Under the pieces are notes generated by a model, which saw nothing but the letters and a program-made list of their open reading frames with translations, was not told the origin of the DNA and did no database searches. From Luzula sylvatica (taxonomy: Eukaryota > Streptophyta > Magnoliopsida > Poales > Juncaceae): DNA of 64,000 nucleotides. The stretch covers positions 11,480,001 through 11,544,000 of the forward strand of contig OX326958.1 in assembly GCA_946800325.1 (NCBI GenBank). Reading direction: 5' to 3'. A program made the translations under genes and the position numbers. This document shows, in pieces, positions 35,720 to 47,688 of the stretch; positions within the stretch are counted from its first letter, which is position 1; every line of letters starts with the position of its first letter.

Positions 35720-37051
35720 CTACTTGATACATAATTTATTTCTCATATGACAAATGGTTCATTCATTATATGACGTTTACACATTTCAAAACTTCACAAG
35801 AGGGCATGAATAAGACTCTAAAAAAAAGACTATTTTTTATTGAAAGCCCACCCCTAAAATCTTTGCATGGGCCCTCAACCCAATCTACACTCTCCCTCGT
35901 TAATAGATGTTGGATAATTAAGCCATACTCTCAATATCACCAATAACCATTAATTAATGATTAATTAATATGACAATTAACAAAAAAATATCCGATTAAT
36001 AATTAATAAATATTAGTTAAAAATTATTAATATATATTTTAATTATATATTAATTAATTGTTAATGAAGTATCACTTGATTAATTACTAATTTATGCTAA
36101 TTAAACATTAATTTGAGATATAAATGATGTTGTGAAAAAATTGGAGGTACAGTATATGGCTTCTGGATTGTTTACGTTGCTGACTTTACCAGTCAATTTT
36201 GCAGACATTCCCACTGGCATTTATGAATGTTACTAACAATTGGATTTTATTGGATACAAGATAATTTTGACATAAACTTCTAGGATATTGAATATCTTTC
36301 CCAACTACTTGTTAAGATTGTAGTACCATATATATTTTGATATACAGATTGCAATATCTGAGGAAAGATTGCCATATCTTTCCATGGATATACATATTTT
36401 GACATAGAATAGTAGTCGCGATTTTAGATGTACTTTCAGTTGACCGTGACCCAGATACAATTTTTACATATGCAATGACTCTAAATTACAAATTTAGTAG
36501 CAACGAAATAATAAATAAATAGGATCATCACACCTTGATTATTTGTTTTTTAATTCTTATCTCATATACATATAATTTAAGAGAAATGATTTTGCAAGTC
36601 CAATTATTGCACTTCAAATAAACTATGTAATATGATTCGTGGAGAAAAGTAATTATGCAAAATATATGCGCTTGCATAATATATTTTGTATATATGTTTT
36701 AATGATAATATTTTATAAATATTTTTTAAAAAACTCGCAACATAGCGCGAGAATTCTCCTAGTTATATATAATGTTCCGTACAATTAAATAAATGCTGTT
36801 CAATTAAAAAATGAGAAATAATTTCTTCGGATAGTTTTTTTTACCAAGTAGATTTTTAACTAATTTTTGAAATACATTGTATCTTCTAAAATGTAACTTT
36901 GTATGCTATATGTTTTTTAGTTGTGCGCAATTCATTTTAATATGTATGATTTACATTTTTAAAGTATAATGTGTGTTTCGTTTATATGATCCAAAATATA
37001 AATTTTTACATGTACTATATACAATTAAGATGAATGATGTTTATATTTAGA
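35720..37051. other. intergenic with a Helitron 3'-end-like motif
   Basis: No gene is seen. At 36733-36762 CTCGCAACATAGCGCGAG (a hairpin) is followed by AATTCTC and CTAG, then T, as in a plus-strand Helitron 3' terminus. Its 5' end was not found. Confidence 0.45.
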
Positions 37052-37313
37052 GGAGAGTTCTATCATACATCCTTTTAGAAGGATATTTTGAATATTTTAG
37101 CAATTAATTATATTTGTAAAAGGGTGTATCATAAAATTTATTTTTTATGGAGATTTTTGTTTAAATAAACAACAAAGAATTATAATTTAGTCAAACATTA
37201 ATTGATAAATATGTTTGATGTCTTACCTTAAGTATTCATAAATGGATAATTACTCTAAATACCCTTGAAAATAGATGTATGATAAAAAAAAATGTTGCAT
37301 GATAGAAGCTCCC
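37052..37313. mobile_element. short MULE-derived MITE, 262 bp
   Basis: Ends are GGAGAGTTCTATCATACATC and, reverse-complemented, GGGAGCTTCTATCATGCAAC. A perfect 9-bp target duplication ATATTTAGA flanks it (37043-37051, 37314-37322). It is in the same terminal family as 28630-30584. Confidence 0.88.
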
Positions 37314-37322
37314 ATATTTAGA

Positions 37323-37871
37323 TGTGTTCGACAACTTTCTAAACGTGTAATATATATTTGTAACTACGATACATCTTTTTTGAATTGTATTTTTGTAGAT
37401 GTGTGATGTTTCTTTTAATAACAATATCTATTTACATTATCATTATATTTTGTTGAGTAGAAATATACATTACTCAATTATCTAGTATATATTTTTAAAA
37501 GTAATTATACCTTTTTAAATATTAACATATCCATATATGCATTTTCATCATCATTAATTTGTAGGGAGTATGCATGGAATAATTCGTAGTGATCATCCTT
37601 ACTGATTTAAGTAATAAACTGATCAATACATATTTTAATTTACTCAGTAAACTGTTGCTTTCAATATTTTAATTTGATTACATTCTGTTCACTTATTAAT
37701 TTGGAATTGTGAAACATTTGTAGTCAAGTCCTTTGTGCTTGTCCACCTTCCCTAATTTCTCATTTGTCGTCAGGATTCTCGATTTTTTTACCCTTTCTTT
37801 GCCAGGTTAAGTTACCATGTTATATAATATAAATGATGGTACTGCCTTCCACAATTGGCTAACCATCACCA
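37323..37871 (+). promoter_or_regulatory. 5' flank of the second intact secreted-protein gene
   Basis: The last ~230 bases are homologous to the flank of the pseudogene at 6905 (TTAATTTGGAATTGTGAAAC, GTCAGGATTCTCGATTTTTT, TTTGCCAGGTTAAG). The 81-bp repeats found upstream of the 1354 copy are absent. A TATATAATATAAATG stretch at 37820 is a possible TATA region about 50 bp before the ATG. Confidence 0.5.
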
Positions 37872-38261
37872 ATGGCTTATTCTCTTGCATGCTTTCTCAT
37901 AATACTCCTTTCACAAACCGCTTCGGTTCTTCTCGACTGCACTCATTGCGCAGAACCAAATTCCGCACAGAAACCTCAATCATCAGTACCACCAGCTCCA
38001 CCTCCGGTCCTTTCGAATGAACATGCATGCATCGATATGCTGAGTGAATTGCTCCTCTATTTCATGATTTGCACCGAAGATAAAGTAGAGGATCAAGGGC
38101 ATTGCAAACGAGAGATAATGCGCGTTATAGGGGAGACAGACACTATTTCAGATTGCAAAGGCAGGTGGATCAGTAGCGTCATTAGATTCAAGTATCAGAA
38201 CGACATGAATGGCGGCAATCATGACGTTCCAGATCATAACGACAATGTCCCGCCATCTTAA
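37872..38261 (+). CDS. small secreted cysteine-rich protein, 129 aa (paralogue)
   Basis: This intronless ORF has the same length as the 1354 gene and about 70% of residues identical by direct comparison. Signal peptide residues 1-18 (MAYSLACFLIILLSQTAS), six mature cysteines (23, 26, 53, 67, 78, 95), the core HACIDMLSELLLYFMICT and the C-terminal DHNDNVPPS are conserved. Changes concentrate in the Pro/Ser linker (31-50) and in residues 101-120. This pattern of conserved scaffold and variable loops suggests a maintained functional secreted peptide. Function is unknown. A prolamin-like or defensin-like reproductive or defence role is conjecture. Confidence 0.75.
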   Translation: MAYSLACFLIILLSQTASVLLDCTHCAEPNSAQKPQSSVPPAPPPVLSNEHACIDMLSELLLYFMICTEDKVEDQGHCKREIMRVIGETDTISDCKGRWISSVIRFKYQNDMNGGNHDVPDHNDNVPPS

Positions 38262-38590
38262 AAATGGAGTGACGATACATATCTCATATTTTACCTTCGA
38301 ATTTGGCTCACCTGTCACGTGACAAGATCTAAATTGTTGAAAGAAAGAAGCTAATTGACATTAACTTTCCATGAAGTCACGTGACACGTGAGTAAAAATT
38401 CATAGTAAAAATATGATTTATATTAATAATTTAAAAGTATTGCTGAATAAGCTAATGAAATGCGCTTCGCTTTGGTCATAATCGTACATTTATCCCGACT
38501 TTGATGAGTTTGTATATTGTATTTTTAAGTAATGAAAAATCAATATTTTCTTTGGTGTAAAGATGTTATTTAATATTTTTGATACGGGTA
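38262..38590. other. intergenic between secreted gene and Helitron
   Basis: This is the 3' flank of the gene, with two CACGTGAC motifs near 38316 and 38384. No other feature is seen. Confidence 0.4.
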
Positions 38591-38669
38591 TCTATCTATT
38601 ATATAATGCAAGGGGATTTGCTGCCTCCTGGTGCAGCCACGTCACCAGGGGCCTTTTTGTAAAAAAAAA

Positions 38670-39115
38670 TATTTTTTTTCACATTTTGGTCCTTTTTATT
38701 TGAAAAAATTACATTTTGGTCCTTTTTTATTTACATTTTGGTCCTTTTTATTTACATTTTGTACTTTCAAGTTTGAAAAATTACACTTTGGTCCAGGGGC
38801 CTCTTTGAAAAAAAATTATTTACATTTTGGTCCTTTTTATTTACAATTTGGTCCTTTTTTTGTTGAAAAAACTACATTTTGATCATTTCTATTTACATTT
38901 TTGTCCTTTTAAGTTTAGAATCTTACATTTTGGTCCTTCATATTTACATCTTGATCCTCTTTTATTTACATGCCGGTCCTTTTTTACATTTTTGAATTTA
39001 CATTATAGTTCTTTTTATTTATATATTGGTCCTTTTCAGTTTTAGTTCACACTTTGGTACTTTTTATTAACATTTTGGTTATTTTTAATTTAAATTTCGG
39101 ACCTTTTTTACATTA
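38670..39115. repeat. about 22-bp degenerate minisatellite in the Helitron
   Basis: TTTACATTTTGGTCCTTTTT and variants recur about seventeen times at irregular 20-30 bp spacing. Translated ORFs here (FGPFYLHFGP type) are by-products. Confidence 0.85.
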
Positions 39116-39938
39116 TTAATAATTCCTCTCATCTCATGCCTCCACATCACCACCTTATTATGCCTCCCTATCACCACTTTACTTGGAAAATTTTCAAAAG
39201 ACTCCTTAAATTTGTAGATATTGTAAAAAACAATTAATTTACATATGTATTCATTTAAAAAAAATGTTTTTTTAATTTTAAAAAATTCTTAAACTTTTTG
39301 TAATATATAATAATTAAAAAAAATTACTATATGTTATATGTTATATAATTTTAATATTTCATTCATTACAAATATTCGACTTATGTATTATTTTTCTTGA
39401 AAAACTAACATAAAATTATAATAAGTTGAACAATATTATTAAAAGAACATCTTGCAAATATTTAAAAATAAAATATCATAAAACTATTAAAAAATACATA
39501 AAAGGAAAACTAAAATAAAAAATAGATGTTTAAATAGATATTTTCTATGAATATATTTGCAAGATGTTTATTTATTATTATTTAATGTTAGTTTTTTATG
39601 AATAAAGAATGGAATATTAAAATTATATAAACAAAATATGTAATAATTTAAATTTTTTTAAATCACTACATGTTAAGAAGTGTTTATGAATTTTCTTAAA
39701 ATTAATAAAAAATAACAAAAATAACTTTTAATTATTACATATGAGATTTGGAGGGTATTTTGGAAAAAAAAAATTAATATCATCCATAAGGAGTATTTTA
39801 AAATAAAAGTTTGGTAAAGAGTTTTTTTTTGGAGTTTACGAAAAGATAGAGGATTTTTTATAATATCCAAAAAAAATTAGGGGGTTAAAAATATACCAAA
39901 TCACGGATGCGCGAATAATCATGACCAACTCGAGGGCT

Positions 39939-39956
39939 CCCGCGCAATTGCGCGGG
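39939..39956 (+). other. Helitron 3' hairpin
   Basis: A perfect 18-bp palindrome, CCCGCGCAA followed by its complement, just upstream of the CTAG terminus. Confidence 0.9.
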
Positions 39957-40324
39957 GAAAAAGCTAGTATTGTAAAATTTAAGACTGTGTGATTTTTCAT
40001 TATTAAATTTAGTGATCTCTTCACGTACATTGTTGGGTTATACATTACGGTTTGAAACATTTCTTCAAAATGCTAAAACTGAAGTTTAACACCTTCAAAA
40101 TATTCAATCAAGATATTTTAAAACAAAATATATAATTGAAGTGTAACACACGCAAAATACTCAATTTTCATGTCGTACTCAAAATACTCCGTAATTGAAG
40201 CAATTTTTCCCAAAATTTCTCAAAAATGCAAAAACTGAAACCTAACACCTTCAAAAAATTCAATTGAAATATTTTTATTTGAAATGTCAAAATCGAAGTG
40301 TAACACATGCAAAATACTCATTAA

Positions 40325-40592
40325 AAATACTCTGTAATTGAAGACTAACACACACAAATTTCAATTTTTTCAAACTTTCTTAAAAATGCAAAACTAGAAG
40401 TCCGACACCTTCAAAAAATTACATTATGATATTTTTTTCAATTTTGCTTGTGTTGCTTTTCAATTTTAACATTTTTTAAAAAAAATATCATAATGTAATT
40501 TTTTGAAGGTGTCAGACTTCTAGTTTTGCATTTTTAAGAAAGTTTGAAAAAATTGAAATTTGTGTGTGTTAGTCTTCTATTACAGAGTATTT
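40325..40592. repeat. inverted-repeat junction in the satellite
   Basis: Arms 40325-40438 and 40479-40592 (about 114 bp) are reverse complements with only two visible mismatches. A 40-bp spacer separates them. This marks where array orientation flips. The arms are far more alike than neighbouring monomers are to each other. Confidence 0.88.
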
Positions 40593-41397
40593 TGAGTATG
40601 ACATGAAAATTGAGAATTTTGCTTGTGTTATACTTCAATTTTATCATTTTTCTTAAAATATCTTCATTGAATATTTTGAAGGTGTAAGACTTTTGTTTTT
40701 GCATTTTTAAGAAATTTTGAAAAAAATTGAAATTTGTGTGTGTTAGTCTTCAATTTACGGAGTATTTTGTGTACGAAACGAAATTGAGTATTTTGATTGT
40801 GTTACACTTAAATTTTTAACATTTTTTGAAAAATATATTAATTCATTTTTTTGAAGGTTTTCTTGAAGGTGTTAAATTTCACTTGTTGCATTTTTAAGAA
40901 ATTTTTGGGAAAATTGAAAATTTGTGTGTAGTCTTCAGTTACGGAGTAAATTGAGAACGGAATGACTATTGAGTATGTTGCTTGTATGACACTTAAATTT
41001 TAATATATTTTCAAAAATATCTTAATACAAGTTTTTGAGGTGTTAAACTCCAGTTTTTGAATTTTTAAGAATTTTTTGGAAAAATTTAAAGTTGCGTGTT
41101 TTAGTCTTCAATTATGGAGTATTTTGAGTACGGCATGAAAATTTAATATTTTCTTGTGTTACACTTCAATTTTAACATTTGTTTTAAAAATATATTAATT
41201 AAATATTGTGAAAGTTCCGGACTTCAGTTTTTTCATTTTGAAGAAAGTTTGAAAAAATTAAAATTTGTGTGTGTTAGTCTCAAATTATGGTGTATTTTGA
41301 GTACGGCATGAAAATTGAGTATTCCATGTGTTACACTTCAATTTAAACACTTTTTGAAAAAAATTCTTAATTGAATTTTTTGAAGATGTTAGACTTT

Positions 41398-41618
41398 TTT
41401 TTTTTGAGTAAATTCGGAGAGGGCTCAAAGTCCCCCATCCAAACACAATTTCTTCTTCTTTTTTTTTTCCTTTTTTTTTATTACAAACCCGTAGGCCACA
41501 CACTCAGTTCACTCATTTAACATTTAATCTACAATCCAGTGTCCTCGCCGGGAATCGAACCCCACACCTCCCGCTCCCTAGCCAAGAGGTGTGACCAACT
41601 AGGCTAACTCTAGTTGGC
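41398..41618 (-). mobile_element. tRNA-derived SINE, 221 bp, inside the satellite
   Basis: A perfect 15-bp target duplication AAGATGTTAGACTTT (41383-41397, 41619-41633) brackets the insert. On the minus strand it reads A-box TTAGCCTAGTTGG, then AGGTGTGGGGTTCGATTCCC (B-box), an internal A-rich tract, and a 3' end CTCTCCGAATTTACTC followed by poly-A. The 3' end resembles that of the LINE at 59650-60943 (CCGACCTCACTC plus poly-A). Confidence 0.92.
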
Positions 41619-44600
41619 AAGATGTTAGACTTTAGTTTTTGCATTTTTAAGAAATGTTTGAAAAAATTGCTTCTATTATGGACTATTTTTAGTACGACAT
41701 GAAAATTGAGTATTTTGCATGTGTTACACTTCAATTTTATCATTTCTTTTAAAAATATCTTAATTGAATTTTTTGAAGGTGTTAGACTTCTATTTTTGCA
41801 TTTTTAAGAATTTTTTTAAAAAATTGAACTTTGTGTGTGTTAGTCTTCAATTTCGGAGTATTTTGAGTACAACATGAAAAAATGAGTATTTTGCTTGCCT
41901 TACACTTTAATTTCAACATTTTTTAAAATATCATAATTGAATTTTGAATGTGTTAGACTTCTGTTTTAGCTTTTTTAAGAAATTTTTTAAAAAAAGAAAA
42001 TTTGTGTGTGTTAGTCTTCAACTACGGAGTATTTTGAGTACGACATGAAAATTGAATATGCTGCTTGTGTTACACTTAAATCTTAACATTCTTTAAAATA
42101 TATCATAAATGAAATTTGTTGAAGTCTTTTTTGAAGGTGTTAAACTTCACTTTTTGCATTTTTAAGAAGTTTTGGAAAAAATTAAAATTTGTGTGTGTTA
42201 GTCTTCAATTATGGAGTATTATAAGTACACATGAAAAGCATGTATTTTGCTTGTGTTACTTTTCAATTTTAATATTTTTAAAAAAAATATCTTAATGTAA
42301 TTTTTTGAAGTTGTCAGACTTCTAGTTTTGCATTTTTAAGAAAGTTTGAAAAAAATGAAATTTCTGTGTGTTAGTCTTCAATTAAGGAGTATTTTGAGTA
42401 CGAAATGAAAATGAGTATTTTGCGTGTGTTACACTTACATTTTGACATTTAAAATAAAAAGATCTTAATTTAATTTTTTGAAGGTGTTAGACTTCAGTTT
42501 TTGTATTTTTGAGAAATGTTTCAAAAAATTGCTTCAATTACGGTGTATTTTGAGTATGACATGAAAATTGAGTATTGTTCTTGTGTTACACTTCAATTTT
42601 ATAATTTTTTTCAAAAAATATCTTAATTGAATTTTTTTTAAAAAATTACTTCAATTACATACTATTTTGAGTACGACATGAAAATTAAGTATTTTGCATG
42701 TGTTACACTTCAATTTTGTTAGACTTCACTTTTTGCATTTTTAAGAAATTTTTGAAAAAATTGAAATTTGAGTGTGTTAGTCTTCAATTACGGAGCATTT
42801 TGTGCACGACATGAAAATTGAGTATTTTGCTTGTATTACACTTAAATTTTATCATTTTTTAAAAAAAAGATCATAATTGGATTTTTTTGAAGGTGTTGGA
42901 CTTCAGTTATGCATTTTTAAGAAATTTTTGATAAAATTGCTTCAGTTACATACTATTTTGAGTACGACATGAAAATTGAGTATTTTACGTGTGTAACACT
43001 TCAATTTTATCATTTTTTAAAAAATATCTTAATTGAATTTTCTGAAGGTATTATACTTCTGTTTTTGCGTTTTTAGGAAATGTTTTAAAAAATTGAACTT
43101 TGTGTGTGTTAGTCATCAATTACGGATTACTTTGAGTACGCCGTGAAAATTGAGAATTTTTCTTGTGTTATACTTTAATTTTATTTTTGTTAAAAAAATA
43201 TCTTAATTCAATTTTTTGAAGGAGTTAAACTTCACTTTTTGCATTTGTAAGACATTTTTCAAAAAAAAGGAAATTTGTGTGTGTTAGTATTCAATTACAG
43301 AGTATTTTGAGTACTACATGAATATTCAGTATTTTGGTTGTGTTGCACTTTAGTTTTAACATTTTTCTAAAAATATCATTATTTAAATTCCTGAAGGTGT
43401 TAGACTTCTATTTTTGGATTTTTAAGAAATATTTGAAAAAATTGAAATTTTGTGTGTGTTAGTCTTCAATTACGGTGTATTTTGAATATTTTTCTTTTGT
43501 TACACTTCAATTTTATCATTTTTTAGAAAAAGGATCTTAATTGAATTTTTTTGATGGTGTTAGACTTCAGTTTTTGCATTTTGAAGAAATTTTTTAAAAA
43601 ATTACTTCAATTACATACTATTTTGAGTACGACATGAAAATTGAGTATTTTGCATGTGTTACACTTCAATTTTATCATTTTTAAAAAAAAAAGATCTTAA
43701 TTGAATTTTTAGAAGGTGTTGGACTTCTGTTTTTGCATTTTTAAGAAATTTTTGAAAAAATTAAAATTTGTGTGTGTTAGTCTTCAATTACGGAGTATTT
43801 TGAGTACGGCATGAAAATTGAGTATTTTTCTTGTGTTATACTTCAATTTTTTTTAAAAAAAATATCTTAATTCAATTTTTTGAGAAAATTTTGAAAAAAT
43901 TGAAATTTTGTGTGTGTTTGTTTTCAATTACGGAGTATTTTGAGTACGACATGAAAATTGAATATTTTGCTTGTGTAACACTTCAATTTTAACATTTTTT
44001 AAAACATATCATAATTGATTTTATTGTAGTTTTTTTTAAGGTGTTAATCTTCACTTTTTGCATTGTAATGACATTTTTGAAAAAATTGAAATTTGTGCAT
44101 GTTAGTATTAAATTACGGAGTTTTTTTAGTACGGCATGAATATTGAGTATTTTGCTTGTGTTGCACTTTAGTTTTAACATTTTTTTAAAGTATTATAATT
44201 TAATTTTTTGAAGGTGTCAGACTTCTATTTTTAAATTTTTAAGAACATTTTTGAAAAAATTGAAATTTTGTGTGTGTTAGTCTTCAATTACGGTATATTT
44301 TGAGTACGGCATGAAAATTGAGTATTTTGCTTGTGTTAAACTACAATTTTAAATTTTAAAAAAAAAAAGATCTTAATTGATTTTTTTGAAGGTGTTAGAC
44401 TTGTGTTTTTTCATTTTTGTGAAATTTTTGAAAAATATTGATTCAATGATCGACTATTTTGAGTACGACATGAAAATTGAGTATTTTGCGTGTGTTACTC
44501 TTCAATTTTATCATTTTTATTAAAAATATGTTAATTGAATATTTTTACGGTGCTAGAATTCTGATTTTGCATTTTTAAGAAATTTTTGAAAAAATTGAAA

Positions 44601-47600
44601 TTTGTGTGTGTTAGTCTTCAATTACTGTGAATTTTGAGTACGACATGAAAATTGAGTATTTTGCTTGTGTTACACTTCAATTTTATCATTTTTTAAAATA
44701 AGATCTTAATTGAATTTTTTTTAAGGTGTTAGAATTCTGTTTTTTCCATTTTTAAGAAATTTTTGAATAAATTGAAATTTTTGTGTGTTAGCCTTCAATT
44801 ACGGAGTACTTTGAGTGTGACATGAAAATTGAGTATTTTGTTTGTATTACACTTTAATTTTAAGAATTTTCTAAAATTATCATAGTTCAATTTTTTGAAG
44901 GTGTTAGCCTGCTGTTTTAGCATTTTTAAGAAATTTTAGAAAAAAAAATGAAATTTGAGTGTGTTAGTCTTCAATTACGGAGCATTTTGTGTACGACATG
45001 AAAATTGAGTATTTTGCTTGTATTACACTTAAATTTTATCATTTTTTTTAAAAGATCATAATTGATTTTTTAAGGTGTTGGACTTCAGTTTTGCATTTTT
45101 AAGAAATTTTTTGATAAAATTTCTTCAGTTGCATACTATTTTGAGTACGACATGAAAATTTAGTTTTTTACGTGTGTAACACTTCAATTTTATCATTTTA
45201 AAAAATATCGCAATTGAATTTTCTGAAGGTGTTAGACTTCTGTTTTTGCATTTTTAGGAAATGTTTTAAAAAATTGAACTTTGTGTGTGTTAGTCTTCAA
45301 TTACGGTGTACTTTGAGTACGCCGTTAAAATTCAGCATTTTTCTTGTGTTATACTTAATTTTATTTTTGTTAAAAAAAATCTTAATTCTATTTTTTGAAG
45401 GAGTTAAACTTCACTTTTTGCATTTGTAAGACATTTTTAAAAAAACTGAAATTTGTGTGTGTTAGTATTCAATTACGGAGTATTTTGAGTACGACATGAA
45501 TATTCAGGTTTTTGCTTGTGTTGCACTTTAGTTTTAACATTTTTCTAAAAATATCATAATTTATTTTTCTGAAGGTGTTAGACTTCTATTTTTGGATTTT
45601 TAAGAAATATTTGAAAAAATTGAAATTTTGTGTGTGTTAGTCTTCAATTATGGTGTATTTTGAGTATTTTTCTTGTGTTACACTTCAATTTTATCATTTT
45701 TTAGAAAAAGGATCTTAACTGAATTTTTTTGATGGTGATAGACTTCAGTTTTTGCATTTTTACGAAATTTTTGAAAAAATTACTTCAATTACATACTATT
45801 TTGAGTACGACATGAAAATTGAGTATTTTGCAACTGTTACACTTAAATTTTATCATTTTTTTAAAAAATGATCTTAATTGAAGTTTTAGAAGGTGTTGGA
45901 CTTCTGTTTTTGCATTTTTAAGAAATTTTTGAAATAATTGAAATTTGTGTGTGTTAGTCTTCAATTACGGGGTATTTTGAGTACTAAAAAAAAAAGAAAA
46001 TTGAGAATTTTTCTTGTGTTATACTTCAATTTTATTTTATTTTTAAAAAATAACTTAATTCAATTTTTTGAAGTTGTTAAACTTCACTTTTTGCATTTTT
46101 AAGACATTTTTGAAAAAATTGAAATTTGTGTGTGTTAGTATTTAATTATGGAGTATTTTGAGTACGACATGAATATTGAGTTGTTTTCTTGTGTTGCACT
46201 TTAGTTTTAAGATTTTTTTAGAAATATCATAATTTAATTTTTTGCAGGTGTTAGACTTCTATTTTTTAATTTTTAAGAAATTTTTTGAAAAAATTTAAAT
46301 TTTGTGTGTGTTAGTCTTCAATTACGGTATATTTTGAGTACGACATGAAAATTGAGAATTTTGCTTGTGTTAAACTTCAATTTTATCATTTTTTAAAAAT
46401 ATCTTGATTACGGAGTATTTGGAGTACGACATGAAAATTGAGTATTTTGCTAGTGTTATACTTTTTTTTTTTTAAATATGTTAATTCAATTTTTTGAAGG
46501 TGTTAAACTTCATTTTTTGATTTTTTGAGAAAGTTTTGAAAAAATTTAAATTTTGTGTGTGTTTGTTTTCAATTACGGAGTATTTTGAGTACGACATGAA
46601 AATTGAGTATTTTTTTGGTGTAACACTTAAATTTTAACATTTTTTAAAACATATCATACTTGATTTTTTTGTAGTTTTTTTAAGGTGTTAATCTTAACTT
46701 TTTGCATTGTAATGACATTTTTGAAAAAATTGAAATTTGTGCATGTTAGTATTCAATTACGGAGTATTTTGAGTACGGCATGAATATTGAGTATTTTGCT
46801 TGTGTTGCACTCTAGTTTTAACATTTTTTTAAAGTATCATAATTTAATTTTTTGAAGGTGTTAGACTTCTATTTTTGAAGTTTTAAGGAATTTTTTGAAA
46901 AAATTGAAATTTTGTGTGTGTTAGTCTTCAATTGCGGTATATTTTGAGTACGACATGAAAATTGAGTATTTTGCTTGTGTTAAACTTCAATTTTAAATTT
47001 TTTTTAAAAAAGATCTTAATTGATTTTTTTTAAGGTGTTAGACTTATGTTTTTTCATTTTTGTGAAATTTTTGAAAAAATTGATTCAATTACGAACTATT
47101 TTGAGTATGACATGAAAATTGAGTATTTTGCGTGTGTTACTCTTCAATTTTATAATTTTTATTAAAAATATGTTAATTGAATTTTTTTACGGTGCTAGAC
47201 TTCTGATTTTGTATTTTTAAGAAATTTTTGAAAAAATTGAAAATTGTGTGTTAGTCTTCAATTACTGTGAATTTTGAGTACGGCGTGAAAATTGAGTATT
47301 TTGCTTGTGTTACACTTCCATTTTATAATTTTTTAAAAGAAGATCTTAATTGAATTTTTTTTAAGGTGTTAGCATTCTGTTTTTTCCATTTTTAATAATT
47401 TTTTGAATAAATTGAAATTTTGTGTGTTAGTCTTCAATTACGGAGTACTTTGAGTATGACATGAAAATTGAGTATTTTGCTTGTGTTACACTTTAATTTT
47501 AAGAATTTTCTAAAATTATCATAGTTGAATTTTTTCAAGGTGTTAAACTTCTGTTGTAGCATTTTTAAGAAATTTTTGAACAAATTGAAAATTTTGTGTG

Positions 47601-47688
47601 TTAGTCTTCAATTACGGAGTATTTTTAGTACAGCATGAAAATTGAGTATTTTGCTTGTGTTATACTACAATTTTTTTTTAAATTTTTT

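Larger units (their letters stand above)
38591..39967 (+). mobile_element. non-autonomous Helitron, 1377 bp
   Basis: The 5' end TCTATCTATTATATAATGC follows an A. The 3' end is CTAG (39964-39967) followed by T, so insertion was between A and T with no duplication. An 18-bp palindrome CCCGCGCAA/TTGCGCGGG (39939-39956) lies 7 bases before CTAG, the standard Helitron hairpin. No Rep/helicase ORF is present. The first third is a minisatellite (38670-39115). Confidence 0.9.
40045..47688. repeat. about 175-bp AT-rich satellite array, roughly 45 units
   Basis: The monomer contains GAAGGTGTTAGACTTC, TTTTTGCATTTTTAAGAAAT, GTGTGTGTTAGTCTTCAATT, ACGGAGTATTTTGAGTACG, ACATGAAAATTGAGTATTTT and GCTTGTGTTACACTTCAATT in this order. 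Distances between successive GAGTACG landmarks are mostly 170-180 bp. A shorter class of 145-160 bp lacks the GTGTGTGTTAGTC part (TTGCTTCAATTAC variant). The units are diverged and partly deleted, so the array is old. Orientation is uniform from 40479 onward and reversed from 40045 to 40438. ORFs in it are not genes. Confidence 0.93.

Noticed and set aside
41530..41612. tRNA gene on the minus strand
   Set aside because: A- and B-boxes are present but the cloverleaf does not close, and the segment is the head of a SINE with its own target duplication.
40045..47688. Many ORFs inside the satellite
   Set aside because: They are translations of an AT-rich repeat in several frames and none is conserved from monomer to monomer.
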